A stretch of DNA of 64,000 nucleotides from Hexactinellida sp. DTS-2022 (GCA_028753945.1 JAPNXP010000004.1:2914001-2978000), one strand, 5' to 3'. Shown: positions 1 to 10,597, counted from the stretch's first letter. Translations and numbers: made by a program. The notes: generated by a model from the sequence alone, not told the origin.

Positions 1-1768
1 GTATAGAATATATTTTCCACTTTCATATAAGACAACTGTGGAGAAATACACCGTAATCTAGAGTATAGCTGTTCACAGACTTGGGAGTTGATAGTTTTAA
101 TTTCTCTTGTTTGAATACTTCGCATTGAGTAGCCTGGATTGCACTTGTGGTTGATGGAGTGAAATCGGTCAATCAAAAAAGTTGTCTTTCGAAATTGTCT
201 TGGATCTCTAAAAGCCCAAATAGTTTAGTTTACAAGCAAATACGTATACAAGTACATAATGGTTATAGTGATAATTTGTACTGTACATATATACAATTAA
301 TAATTAAAGTACTTAGTTACATTATTAGACATGTGTTGTGTAGATTGCACGCATTATCGTATATTAGGGGTATCATAAAGTACTGCATCAAAATGTTGAA
401 GATTGTAACAGTCGATTCCCCTGAAGTCAGTATTTTAAAACCATAACATATACCATGACGGCAAGACATGGTTACCATTCCGGGGGATAGGATCTTATGT
501 TTCGGATAAGTTTTCTTACATCCTTGTTTATCTTTTCGATTTTCAAGATCATAATTTGGCAATCTAAATAAATTAAACAATGGTTATACAAAACTATTAG
601 ATTAACCTAATACATTACTCACCTGTATTGTTGTTCAAAAGCTGGAAAATAGTTGAAGTATTCCTGCTCAACGTAGACGCGAACAGGCTTTCTGGTTCTG
701 CTAGTGTATAAATTTTCTACCTTATCAATTATTTTTAATAACAAACCGGAAACTAAAGGATGGAGACGGATTAATTCTGACGGCATTACTTGCACTTCGT
801 AAGATAGAAAAAGAGGTTTGAAGTTTACCATTTTATTGTACAGCAGATCAATCACGCAAACTTTTCTCGGTATACCAACTGATAAATCGACAAATAATGC
901 TAATTCTTCCTCATCCAAAATTGAAAACTGAAAAACTCCAGAAATAGGCTGAGTTGTAGACAGTTAGCTAAGAATCAATGAAACATGCTTATTAATAGGT
1001 TTATAGGTCATGTTTCCTCCGCTGTTAATAACAGTGTAACTGTTGGCTACATATTCATTAAAACATCCAGGGTCAAGATCCACCATTAAAATCCCGAATG
1101 CTTGTGGCGATAACCCATCTGTTGAGTAGTGTTGTAACGCTCTTCGCAGCTTGCTATTTGTGATCCATACGCGATTTTCCATTGGTATGTGCGCTATTTG
1201 GATATCTTCTTTCGGAACAGATTCAGTGGGAATTTCTTTATTAGCAGTTACACAAATTGGACAGGAAAAACACCGAGAATAATCAATAGCACTGAGTCTA
1301 AGGTAAGCATTCCAAGCTAAATGCATCGTGTGATACTTGAGAAAGTTGGTACTTCCCATTCTCTTCAATTTATTGTTTTTGGCACTATTAAGATTAAGAA
1401 AGTGATTATAGTAAAAAGTTCACCAACTTATAATTGCAAAATATTGAACTAAAATTACTATCTCTTTAAAATAAATACCTGACAAATGCATAAAGTGGAT
1501 TTCTTGCAGTCCTCATTAGTTCGCTATACTCATACAGCAGCCCGTAATGGATCAAGTAGTGGTCATTTAGGTTTAAGAGAAGATGTTCATGGCCTTGATA
1601 GCCTTGCTCACATTTACAAGGGCCATCACAGATTGATGTATAAACTAAATATATAATGTTAGTAACTATACTATTAAGCAGCACATAGAATGATAAATAC
1701 ATACCTCGGTGTTTGGGTAATAGTATTACGTCGCTTTCTGTATAAAGAATAATTCCTTTATGATGGGG

Positions 1769-1795
1769 CACAGTGGGGCAAATACACCGATTAAG
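1769..1795 (+). repeat. Left (5') terminal repeat of RAG-like element 1
   Basis: Heptamer CACAGTG (1769-1775), then the rest of the 15-base TIR. An inner box ACCGATTAAG lies at 1786-1795. GATTA starts at 1789, leaving a 13-base spacer after the heptamer. The matching box at the other end lies 22 bases from its heptamer. Confidence 0.8.
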
Positions 1796-2529
1796 TGGAA
1801 AATTTTATATAAATAGAACTGCTCCTTAGCATTTTATTCTGATTCTGCACATTTTCATATCTATAAATTCAAAAAGTCGGCGAGTAGTAGTGATTTTATT
1901 AGGGTTACGATATCAATAAATGCAGCGTTTCAAGTATGAGCTCAAAATGATGATGAATTCACTAAAAAGTCGCTAAATATAACTTGTCAGAAATTTCAAT
2001 TAGACTATAAATAACTGTTTTTCTATTCTGCATTTATCTACTAGAGATACAATTTTATTTCACATAAATAGATTTAAATACAGAACTTGAACCATTGTGG
2101 TTTTGTTATTCATTGTACTTATTACAGGTTTGTTTATATTATCTCACGCTTCTTCAGAAGATCCAAAGCGATCCTTATAACGAGTAGTTACATATAAGTA
2201 TATACCAAGATAACTTCCATTTTTAATGTTTCCTGGAACCGCAAAAAGTCGCAAACGATAATTTTAATTCCACTATGTTTTCCATTTGGAAATTTCGGAC
2301 GAAACCCCCTTTTTTATTTTTTATCCCTGGAATAAATACGGTATGCTGTATTTATAGCGTACAAACAGCTTCCTTAATTGAAGCAATATGTTCTATGACA
2401 TGTTGGGCCCGGTTCAGAGCCATTTAAATTCGATTTAGATTAACTTAAGTAATATATGTCAAATGCGAGTGGTTCTTTTAGAGAGTAGAAGCATGTTAAA
2501 TTATTTAAATGAACTTATACTATATTGAA

Positions 2530-3003
2530 TTATCTCGCCCTCTCATCTCGAACTTTTCGCAAATCACACTTGATCGCCTCACTCGTCTCAATCGATTCCC
2601 GCTTGAAGGTATTGAACTCCTCGCGGTCCTCGTCTCTCTGCTTCTTGAAGTAATTGATTGTGTCCCGGTCTTCTTCCCACTGCCGAATAAACAGGCGGAG
2701 AGCTTCGCGATCGTCTTCTCTCTGCTTAGACAAGACAGCTATATTATTGTGATCCTCTTCTCTTTCCTTCACTAATGTACAAATTCTAGCTCTATCATCT
2801 TCTCTCTCCTTCTTTAAAATTGTTAATGTCTTCCTATCCTCTTCACTTTGCTGTTTCAATACAGTCACCGTCTTGCAGCTCTCCTCCAATTGATGACTCA
2901 GGAATAGCACAGTGTTCCTGTCCTCCTCTCTTTCCTTCATCATAGACTCCATATTACCAAGGATATTGGTAACTTCTCTGCAGATTTCTGCTAGTGAGTC
3001 CAT
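2530..3003 (-). CDS. Coiled-coil protein of 14-residue repeats, inside RAG-like element 1
   Basis: Intact 157-residue ORF, divergent from the transposase. From about residue 22 to 143 it is built of roughly 14-residue units of the form (K/R)xREEDRxxIxxLx, for example KEREDDRARICTL, KEREEDHNNIAVL and KQREDDREALRLF. Two heptads per unit imply a long charged coiled coil of E, D, R and K with hydrophobic positions at heptad spacing. No signal peptide, membrane segment or zinc motif is seen. It is not RAG2: there is no kelch pattern. It stays open while the neighbouring transposase has several frameshifts, which could mean selection, chance, or simply that codon-periodic repeats tolerate drift. 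Function unknown; oligomerisation is the only inference offered. Confidence 0.5.
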   Translation of the reverse strand: MDSLAEICREVTNILGNMESMMKEREEDRNTVLFLSHQLEESCKTVTVLKQQSEEDRKTLTILKKEREDDRARICTLVKEREEDHNNIAVLSKQREDDREALRLFIRQWEEDRDTINYFKKQRDEDREEFNTFKRESIETSEAIKCDLRKVRDERAR

Positions 3004-3290
3004 CTACCCTGTAGCTATTTATTTATTTATCTAGTTAAATTAAATTATTGTATAGAAAATTTTAGTAAATTTAGGGTCAAATAACCTCGTATTGTACTTG
3101 TTCTTCTTTATATACTCCTCGTGAAACCTTTTATTAAAAAAGTGATCTGTAAGTGTATCCTGAGTTATGTATCTCAGTTAGTATTAAACTTGTTGACATA
3201 GGCATATGACTAGATCAGAAATTGGTTGCCATTCTAAACATTTGTTCCTTTATAGATTTCATTATTTACCTACGTATTTTTCACATAGAT

Positions 3291-3463
3291 GCATTATACG
3301 ATTATACGTTATACGTTCGGGGAGCGATAATGGACCATATATACGTACGTTAAAATCGTAATACGTTGTATGATGATTATACGTTACGTATGATGGCATT
3401 ATACGTTCACCTATCGTATAATGGTACCACATATACGTTATACGTTACGTATAATGCAACTAT
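3291..3463. repeat. Short inverted-repeat block rich in TATACGTTATACGT
   Basis: Begins GCATTATACGATTATACG and ends with the inverted form CGTTACGTATAATGC; the similarity extends outward (CATAG..GCATTATACG). The interior is repeated ATACGTTATACGT units. It looks like a MITE or foldback within element 1, upstream of the transposase. No clear target duplication. Confidence 0.45.
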
Positions 3464-3536
3464 GAATTTTTTCTTATGACTAGATATTTTTTTTACAAAT
3501 ATAGCTACAACTCGAAACACAGGAAACTTTATTCCA

Positions 3537-5717
3537 ATGAACAATAAAGAAGCATATGAATTTCTCAATCAGAGCGAGAGCTGTTCAAACGCAGCCCGCA
3601 AGTACATCAACAACAACTTAGATTTGGATGAATCCAATTTTAATTCTCTGAAATCCAGATTCAATAAATTAAAATTATCTAGGGTAAACTACGTGAAATT
3701 GAAAAATATTGATACCTGGAATACTCAACCTTTTGTCCCAGTAGACGCACAGGATATCAATTTTCCCAAGAAACGGAAATGTGTTTCTACTGCTGATTCA
3801 ATCGTACTCTATCCACTGGAACCTTTTGCAGAACTTGCAATAGTCAAACTGTATGCCTAAATTGCTCCGATGGGATTTTTGCTGAACAAAATTCTGACCA
3901 GCGAAAACACATCAGTGAGTTGAAATTGGAATCCCAAAGGTCTAGGCTCAATGTCTTATTGCAGCACATAAATTTTATAGCTAGTCGTAAAGATGTTAAC
4001 GGAAAGGAAATTGCAACCTATGCACTCAAATTAATTTCTAATGTTGACCATGACAGGAAGGTATCTAATGTTTGTTCTGAAATTTTGCAAACAGGTACTT
4101 TTGCACAGCCCCTGAAACAGTTACCAATTGAAAAATCTGCTTTCTTGCTTGATAGTTTGGAAATTGGTAAAATAAAATACTCGAACATTCGAAAATTATG
4201 CAAGACAGAGCCATAATTTTTCCAACATATAAAAAAGTTGCTTCATTTCGTTCCGATATCTCTCTTTCAAATCGAATTACATTAATCGAATGCGATGGAC
4301 AAACAATTGGTGCAGGTTACTCTTATTTCGAAATCGTACAACACACCACTGAAAGGATTTTAAAAATGTTTACAGTAGATCCAAGTCAATACCCAATAGA
4401 ATTAGAAATTGCAGATGGGCTCGATGGTTCAGGTAGTCATAGAATCTACAACCAAATAAGCAACAACCCCAATTTCACAACCAAAAACCTTTTATTGTTT
4501 GCTTTCAAGGTTCTTTCGATTAAGGACAGAAACTCTGCCACACTATGGTGCAACTATCTCCCTAATTCACCTTTTTCCACTCGACCAGTTAGTTTGTTGG
4601 CAAAGAACGAATCTATTGAGACAGTTGAATTTCTGATGAAAGAATTTAAAAGATAGCATGGAGTTATCAGGTGGCCACTGTATTCTTAAAGTACGTCGTA
4701 CTATGTTCGATGGAAAGATGTCAAAAATATTAAGTGGTGCTGGTGGCGCTCCTTGCCAATTATGCACTGTGAAACATGCTCAGCTCAAAGACCTTGAACT
4801 AATAAGATCTGGTTTTCCGATAAACCGCCAGATTCAAGACGCGATTGCACTGTTTAATGACATTGATCAAGAAGAATTTTTGAAGTTAGATTCTAATTCG
4901 AGATTTGGTTTAACTCATCCACCAACTTCTACTATAGATATTATCCCGGCATCACCTCTCCATAGCTATTTATGCGTATTCCGCTGGTTCATGTTGCTTA
5001 TATATCACCTCGATGCAGGCTCACATAAATGGTCTCCAACATCTCCATTGATACAGACATCCATGAAGCGAGTTAGAGCTGTATTAACTGAAAAAACCGG
5101 TTATCAAATTGATCTTCCAACCTGCGATGGAGGTACCACTACAACTGGAAATGTTGCAAGAGATTGTTTTTTCTGATAAACGCGACTTCTTTAAGTGGGC
5201 AACATCAACCATTAGCGAGAAAGATCGAGAATTAATCCAAATAATACACCAAAATCTTTCTGCAATTTTAAGAGTATTTAACAGCAGCCACAAAATCGAC
5301 GTAACACAATTGAGTATACTTTGCAATGATTCTTATGAATTTATTGTAGTAAACTTCCACTGGGCCAATATTACTCCATCACTCCACAAATTGCTGGCCC
5401 ATTCCGCAGAACTCATCGAGAAGTACAACAATGGCTTTGGTCTTAAGAATTTTTCAGAAGAGGGACTTGAAGCATTGAATAAATATGTCAGGAAATTTAG
5501 GGAACACCTAGCAAGAAAATTCTCATTCGAAATGAACATAAAAGATATTCTTGTTAGGTTGACAACTCAGAGTGATCCCATACTCGTTAACCACAGACTT
5601 TCAATTATCAGCAAAAAAAAACATGATGAAAATTTAACCTACCAGGATTTCATTGTGGATAAGTTAATATTGTGCAAGGAAGATCTGCAAGGATGTAAAG
5701 ACTGCATGTTATGAAAA
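3537..5717 (+). pseudogene. RAG1-like transposase, frameshifted
   Basis: Pieces 3537-3860, 3827-4203, 4198-4656, 4658-5176 and 5165-5717 lie in changing frames but form one protein in order. N-terminal CRTCNSQTVCLNC (from 3827) is a CxxC-x5-CxxC zinc-type motif. Then come QRSRLNVLLQHI, FPTYKKV and EIVQHTTERIL, and the first acidic site ADGLDGSGSHRIYNQ (about 4414-4450). Next are CQLC (4754-4765), GGTTTTGNVARDCF, and LHKLLAH (H-x4-H, about 5385), matching the C/C/H/H zinc site of RAG1. FSEEGLEALNKYVRKFR (about 5457) corresponds to the last catalytic Glu region. The middle acidic residue (RAG1 D708 position) aligns with PLHSYLCVF, where no Asp is evident. At least four 1-base shifts. Domain order fits both RAG1-like and Transib transposases. 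Confidence 0.8.
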
Positions 5718-5829
5718 GTTTATTGATTAATGGAGGTTATTTCCATTGTTAGATAAGTTTAGTTTACTTATATCTGATAGTTTATATGCTAGTATATATT
5801 AATTAATAGTTGATCATTTATTGTAAATT

Positions 5830-6243
5830 ATGATGACGTCATATATCACACATCACACATTTGAAGGTATGCGACTGAAATAAATGTCTCAATAGATTCC
5901 TGGACATCGATAACCTATAGGTTGGTAGTATATTCTACGGGTCTATCTCTATCCATCAAGGAGTTATCCAATAAAAACAAAAAGTGTCCATTTATGATGA
6001 CGTCATATCTCACACATTTGAAGGTATACGACTGAAATAAATGTCTCAATAGATTCCTAGACATCGATAACCTATAGGTTGGTAGTATATTCTACGGGTC
6101 TATCTCTATCCATCAAGGAGTTATCCAATAAAAACAAAAAGTGTCCATTTATGATGACGTCATATCTCACACATTTGAAGGTATGCAACTGAAATAAATG
6201 TCTCAATAGATTCCTAGTCATCGATAACCTATAGGTTGTTAAT
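5830..6243 (+). repeat. Three tandem 3' subterminal modules of RAG-like element 1
   Basis: Units start at 5830, 5994 and 6151 (164, 157 and about 93 bases). Each holds TGACGTCA (5834, 5998, 6155) and CATCGATAACC (5905, 6062, 6219). Start-to-start spacing is 71, 64 and 64. The last box ends at 6229, leaving 81 bases to the element end. TGACGTCA is the palindromic CRE/ATF site. The same arrangement recurs in element 2. Confidence 0.85.
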
Positions 6244-6274
6244 ACTTTTCGAGTGACTATCTGTGCTCTAAATA

Positions 6275-6310
6275 CCTAATCGTTGTAAACTCCCAATTTG
6301 CCCCACTGTG
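6275..6310 (-). repeat. Right (3') terminal repeat of RAG-like element 1
   Basis: Read inward on the minus strand: CACAGTG (6310-6304), then the rest of the 15-base TIR, and the inner box AACGATTAGG (6284-6275). GATTA starts at 6281, a 22-base spacer from the heptamer. Confidence 0.8.
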
Positions 6311-7442
6311 TGGGGTTTGCATGAACTTGAAGGGATATATTTGTGCCCATTGTTGCAATATGCGTTTTCAGAGTTTAAGTGTTCAGGAAGATTCAAGCCA
6401 TCTGATAATTGGTTGATATATATTTGCTTCATTTCTGGTGTCAGTGAATGCGGAATGGGTGTGTTCGTCACCGTTTTGAAAATCATCGGATGATATTCTT
6501 TAACAGACATATTTGAGTCGGGCGCAATACTATGCTGGTACTCGCTTATGGTTTTCTTTTCTGGACAAGGACCTTCACAATCAATGGAATAGAAACAATT
6601 ATCAGTTACTTTAAATGTGTGTAGATCAGTTTCGTTTAGAATACAAATGAATTTCTTCGAAAATATATGAAGGTGATGAGATCTTATGGTAATAGGACAG
6701 GAAGATGGGATACATTGGTCTTCTAACGCAATTTTATATGTTTTTATGTGTAAACAATCAACCTCTAGGCACTGATTACAAGAACCATTTTTGATAATCA
6801 CAATACGACCTTGAACGAGATGAACGATATCTAGAAATGAACAATAATATGTTATTTTGAATGAAAAATTAGTAAGTACAGTAAAACCTCAATAGTGCGA
6901 AAATGATTAATACAAATTTCCGTTTCGTACGAACACAATCTTGGACCCTTCAATGCTAATTTGGATAAGACGAGCAAATTATTACTGTCCCTTGGTGTTC
7001 GTAATAATGAGGTTCTTAATGTACGTCATAAATATATCTTAATTAAAGGGTGATCCAAATTTTTTAATAAAATTTACCAGATTCTTCATTGATTTCATAA
7101 TCATACATCAAGATTATTTCCGACCCGGATAATTGCAAAACTCCAGAATGTTGGAGGAGAGTAACAAATACTTTTCTTCAGGACTCGATTCTAAAACTTC
7201 CACCATCAAATCGTGTTCCTGATACGATGATTCGTGATCTGAGAAATAATCATAAATCTGAGTTCCTTCAGCAGAGTTTAGTTGAGGCGAAATTATTCCT
7301 GGAAATAAGAAAATTTGTAGTACGCACAGTAAGCAAGATAAAGTTTATACTTACCCAATTCAAATTCAAAATAACTATCTTGTTCAGGTTCTTGTGAGGA
7401 CACAGGAGACATGTTGATATCTTCCATTATGTAGTCTGCCAT

Positions 7443-7838
7443 TTCTAATTTGATAGATCAGTTATGTGGCTCAAATTTATTTATATGAGACATTTCGACA
7501 GCGATTATTCCAAGTTAGATCTTTCCGCTGACATATCAACTGGTCATAGAAACGGTTAGGATGCTAAGAATTTAACCACGTGTCAATTTAGATTGTGCCA
7601 CTGTATTAGCTGGAAACTGATTGCATGATTGAAATTCGTATTCTGTGGTTTTATTTCTTAGTCTTTAAAATTTTCTCAGAAATTACTTTTGTGAAGATAG
7701 GTTGCTAACTTGATTTCGTTTTATTATTGGGATGAACAATAAAACAAAAACAAAAGCTATTTTACGTTAGAAATAACTAATAATAATTTTGAGAGAGATA
7801 AACTAAATCGTGTACGAAAATATAATTGCGCAAAGTCT
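7443..7838. other. 5' flank of the KDZ-like gene, no coding signal
   Basis: AT-rich sequence upstream of the ATG at 7442. No ORF, repeat or clear promoter element was recognised. Confidence 0.4.
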
Positions 7839-7945
7839 GTATGCGCTAGCGCATATTCTATGTACCTATGGGCTAGCGCATAATCTATGTACCTATGCGC
7901 TAGCGAATAATCTATGTACTCTATGCGCTAGGGTATGCGCTGAGT
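7839..7945. repeat. Tandem repeat of palindromic GCGCTAGCGC units
   Basis: Four decaying copies of about 34 bases, each with TATGCGCTAGCGCAT followed by ATTCTATGTACC or similar. It abuts the end of inverted arm 1 at 7961. Confidence 0.75.
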
Positions 7946-7960
7946 ACTTTTTAATACATG

Positions 7961-9867
7961 CAGGTTGAGGGTGCTCAGGGCGATTTGAGACGATTTCGCT
8001 TAGAGTCTTCACCGTATCGAGGGCAGCCACCATTGTCTCTTCCTTGCCCTGAAGCATCTCAGTAGCTACTGCGCACATAGGCAGCAACTAATGCATTGTC
8101 AATAGGTGACCCACAAAACAAGAAGTAAGCTTTAATTGTAAATTTCGGGAAGTGGTACCGCGGACTCCACTTTATTCCGCAAACTCGTCAATGACGTCCC
8201 TCACAGCGGCCAGAGTTGCAGATAGCGTGAATAAAGCTCTACACTGGAAGACCCATCTTGTCTGAGAAACACTGGGAATCTCGCGCGTCTGACGTTCCGG
8301 GTAAGGTTCATTTTGAATAGCAACATAACGGGAATGCATTACGCTGGTAGACAGAAAGTTATGGAATTGTTGTAGAGTAACGAAAAGGTCACAAACTCTG
8401 CCGTGAGTCTTTACTAGGTCCATCACAACGAGATTTAAGCGGTGGGTGTAACAATGTACATAAGTCGCATGTGGCACTACCTCTTTGAACCGTTGTACGC
8501 CGCCGAGCTGACCACTCATGACAGCCGCCCAGGGACGGAATAAGCCATGGTGAGGCCCTAAGCTATATTGACTTCTGAGCCCCCCCCCCCCCCCCCAATT
8601 CAATAAGGCCTCCTAAACTTGTGAGGCCCTAAGCTATAGCTTAATTAGCTTATGCCATAATCCGGCCCTGCAGCCGCCCCGTCGTAACATTGCGAACAAC
8701 AACGCTGAGGGTCGATCCCACTATTCCGCAGAGTGTGGAGGATAGTTCCATAGAGTGCCTTGTATCCAGTTCTTCGCACTCCTTGAAGCACAGAAAGTTC
8801 TCATGAATTTCGCCGTTCCTCAAATAGCTAAGGACGATTGACATTTGCTCTGCCTTGGACGAGTCACGAGTTCCGGCCGCCATCACAGCATATACTCCGG
8901 CTTCGACAACTTGGGTGACTATAAGCTGACGAACCAAGGCACTTGCAGAAGACAGAATATCATTCTGTATGTCATGATGTACGTATTTTTCGTTTCTTGG
9001 TCCAGATTCGAGACGTTTACGCACCACCCCGTCATACACACTAGTTAACGAAACTATTTCCAAGAAGTTTCCTCGGTTGAGTGTGGGATTGTCAACGTCG
9101 ACCTGCTCACGATGGCCCCTTAGACTTAGAGCGATGCCCTGTATTGCACAGAGGATGACGAGGCGGATGATTCAGATTACGTAATGGCGGTTGTCGTCGA
9201 TTTCCTGTTTGTGTGCACTGTGATGCTGCTGGCTACTCACTGAATAGACTTCGACTTTACTTTCTCGAATGTTTTCCATTTCACAATGGCAGACTTGTGT
9301 TGCTCGCTGGCATTGTGATCTTCTAACTTCTTTTTCCGTGTGCAAACTTTTGCATTCCTTTGGTTCGGTAAGCGTCATGACCAGCAAAAATGAATTGACG
9401 ACAAGCGTAACAAAACACACTATTGTCCTTTTACTATATTCAACCCAATAAAACATTCCATACCAGTCAGGATTGGAGCGGCGACCAGTGTTACCAACCA
9501 CAGGATACGAAAGCAACTTGGGTTGAGGCTGAGCTGGCTTCTCGTCTGCGAAGGTGGACAGATCATCAGGCCCAGGAGCATCATTTCTATGACGTTTAGA
9601 GGATTCAGGAAGAGTGTTACTCATCATAATAAGTAGTAACGAAGAGGGTACAACTATAGTATTGTACCGGATACACACTTTATAAAGACGATTCTTTCTT
9701 AATGAACCATAATACATACTAAAAAAGACGAGTCTTTCAAGACGAGTCTTTTCAATATGCACATAATATTCCGGTACAATACTATAGTTGTACCGAATTA
9801 ACTAATGCATTTTGTATTTCCCTTCATATTTATTGCAATCCCCTGAAAATACCTAGCGCCGCCTCTC
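7961..9867 (-). pseudogene. hAT transposase copy (TTF-type zinc finger), arm 1, truncated
   Basis: The minus strand runs from a TTF-like finger region (about 9300-9620) through PHATYVHCYTHRLNLVV (about 8470-8400), the typical hAT catalytic-insertion motif, to TVKTLSEIV near 7990. Breaks include stops and shifts after the finger, a poly-C run at 8580-8596, and loss of the C-terminal dimerisation domain at the arm boundary. The arm-2 copy retains that domain. The 5' terminal repeat GAGAGGCGGC maps to about 9867-9858. Confidence 0.75.
9647..9794. mobile_element. 148-base MITE, arm 1 copy
   Basis: Ends are inverted copies of GGTACAACTATAGTATTG (about 24 matched bases), themselves nearly palindromic. 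The interior has a doubled GACGAGTCTTT. The same MITE is at 15141-15288 in arm 2. Confidence 0.7.
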
Positions 9868-10050
9868 CAAGGCAGTAAGATTAGAACTGGGCCACTATAC
9901 TATAGTATAGTCGGCACAGTATTATAATAACTAACCAATGCACTAAGATTAGAAATGGGCCACTATACTATAGTATAGTCGGCAGTGACTCGGCACAGTA
10001 AAAATAATAATAATAAAGGCAGTGAGATTAGAACTGGGCCACTATACTAT
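9868..10050. repeat. Blocks of CTATACTATAGTATAG repeats, arm 1
   Basis: Several copies of a unit of the form GTGCCGACTATACTATAGTATAGTGGCCCA plus AT-rich (ATT)n spacer, given here as its core CTATACTATAGTATAG. Matching units lie at 14560-14694, 14885-15067 and 21812-21870. Unassigned dispersed repeat. Confidence 0.6.
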
Positions 10051-10240
10051 TGTTAAGATTGGAAGTATACTGATACTTTAATAAGTAATGTAAAGTACGA
10101 AGGAATACTGAACAGTATGCGAATCATACTAATCCCAAACGCTATACTACTTATACTATTAACTGGGAATAAGTCCTGTGCCTAACACGTAATGGGTGTT
10201 CGACTGTTGCTATGCGACTAAGATAACAAGACTCATAGCA
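10051..10240 (-). repeat. 190-base LTR (3' LTR of the gypsy-type element)
   Basis: On the minus strand it begins TGCTATGAGTC and ends CCAATCTTAACA. It is preceded by a purine-rich GGCGGGGTGA tract that serves as the polypurine site. The same LTR in opposite orientation lies at 14695-14884. Confidence 0.75.
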
Positions 10241-10399
10241 TCACCCCGCCATCCGTTCTTTGTCCTATGGCTGCTAGTATGAGTCTATGGGGTTTCCTTT
10301 GACCCCAACGCGTAGTCATCTAAGTAATTGGGCATTCGTTTATCCCTCTGAGGGTAGAGACTTTTTGGCTTCCCCTCTGAATCGGCGTGGTTTCCCGCG

Positions 10400-10597
10400 T
10401 TAACTTCTGGAAGAGTTACTCCTCATAGATCTGTTTGCTGGGGGATCTGGGCTGTGATCTGGCCCTTCGTTCGTGAGGTTGTCACCACCCATATCGTCCT
10501 CAGAGTCCTCATTCAGACTTTGTTCTCTTGGGTAGTCAGCTTCATCATTCACTGTGGCTTGATTGCTTCTCTGTAATTGGCTAGTTCCATGCATCAT
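10400..10597 (-). pseudogene. C-terminal tail ORF of the gypsy-type polyprotein
   Basis: Sixty-five residues, acidic and Ser/Asn-rich (NEDSEDDMGGDN). It lies between integrase and the 3' LTR. Probably the tail of pol after a shift; no motif seen. Confidence 0.35.

Larger units (their letters stand above)
1769..6310 (+). mobile_element. RAG1-like (Transib superfamily) DNA transposon, element 1
   Basis: A 4,542-base element with a 15-base perfect terminal inverted repeat, CACAGTGGGGCAAAT. It is flanked by a 5-base GC-rich duplication, TGGGG (1764-1768 and 6311-6315). It lies inside a KDZ-like coding exon, and excision with one target copy restores that frame, which fixes both ends. It carries a broken RAG1-like transposase on the plus strand, a coiled-coil ORF on the minus strand and 3' subterminal repeats. 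Five-base duplications and CAC-starting ends are known for Transib and RAG-like transposons; the heptamer CACAGTG equals the V(D)J signal heptamer. No kelch-type RAG2-like reading frame is visible. The transposase is frameshifted, so this copy is probably not autonomous. Confidence 0.88.
1..7442 (-). pseudogene. KDZ-type transposase-like gene, split by a RAG1-like transposon
   Basis: Eight coding pieces read on the minus strand with matching splice phases: 7442-7355 (ATG, donor GTAAGT), 7298-7125, 6830-6311 continuing at 1768-1705, 1644-1479, 1384-985, 927-623, 563-321, and 207 to the window edge, still open. The last pieces carry the Kyakuja/Dileera/Zisupton core: MSCRHGICYGF, IYDNACNLHN and FLIDRFHSINHKC. 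Upstream is a Cys-rich stretch (ICDGPCKCEQGYQG, CFSCPICV). The third exon is interrupted by the element at 1769-6310. Removing it with one CCCCA copy rejoins SCKPHHKGIILY in frame, so the gene was open when hit. By recall this resembles animal HMGXB3-like/KDZ proteins. Whether it was a mobile KDZ element or a domesticated gene is not decided; no terminal repeats were found. Intron 2 (donor GTCGGA) is the least certain junction. Confidence 0.66.
7961..10240 (-). repeat. Inverted duplication, arm 1
   Basis: Reverse complement of 14695-19094 minus two later insertions there. Paired coordinates sum to 24935 from 10240/14695 through 8885/16050 with no indel. Beyond that the offset is explained by an 1,807+5-base insertion, one base in a G run, and a 301+8-base insertion. 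A few substitutions appear near the outer end (8000-8035). Arm 1 is the empty-site reference for both insertions. The arm ends at a shared CACCCTCAACCTG. Confidence 0.92.

Noticed and set aside
147-446. 99-codon plus-strand ORF
   Set aside because: Antisense to spliced exons of the KDZ-like gene.
1769-3500. A possible RAG2-like gene in the free half of element 1
   Set aside because: No kelch-type Gly-Gly or Trp pattern in any frame; the only ORF is the coiled-coil one.
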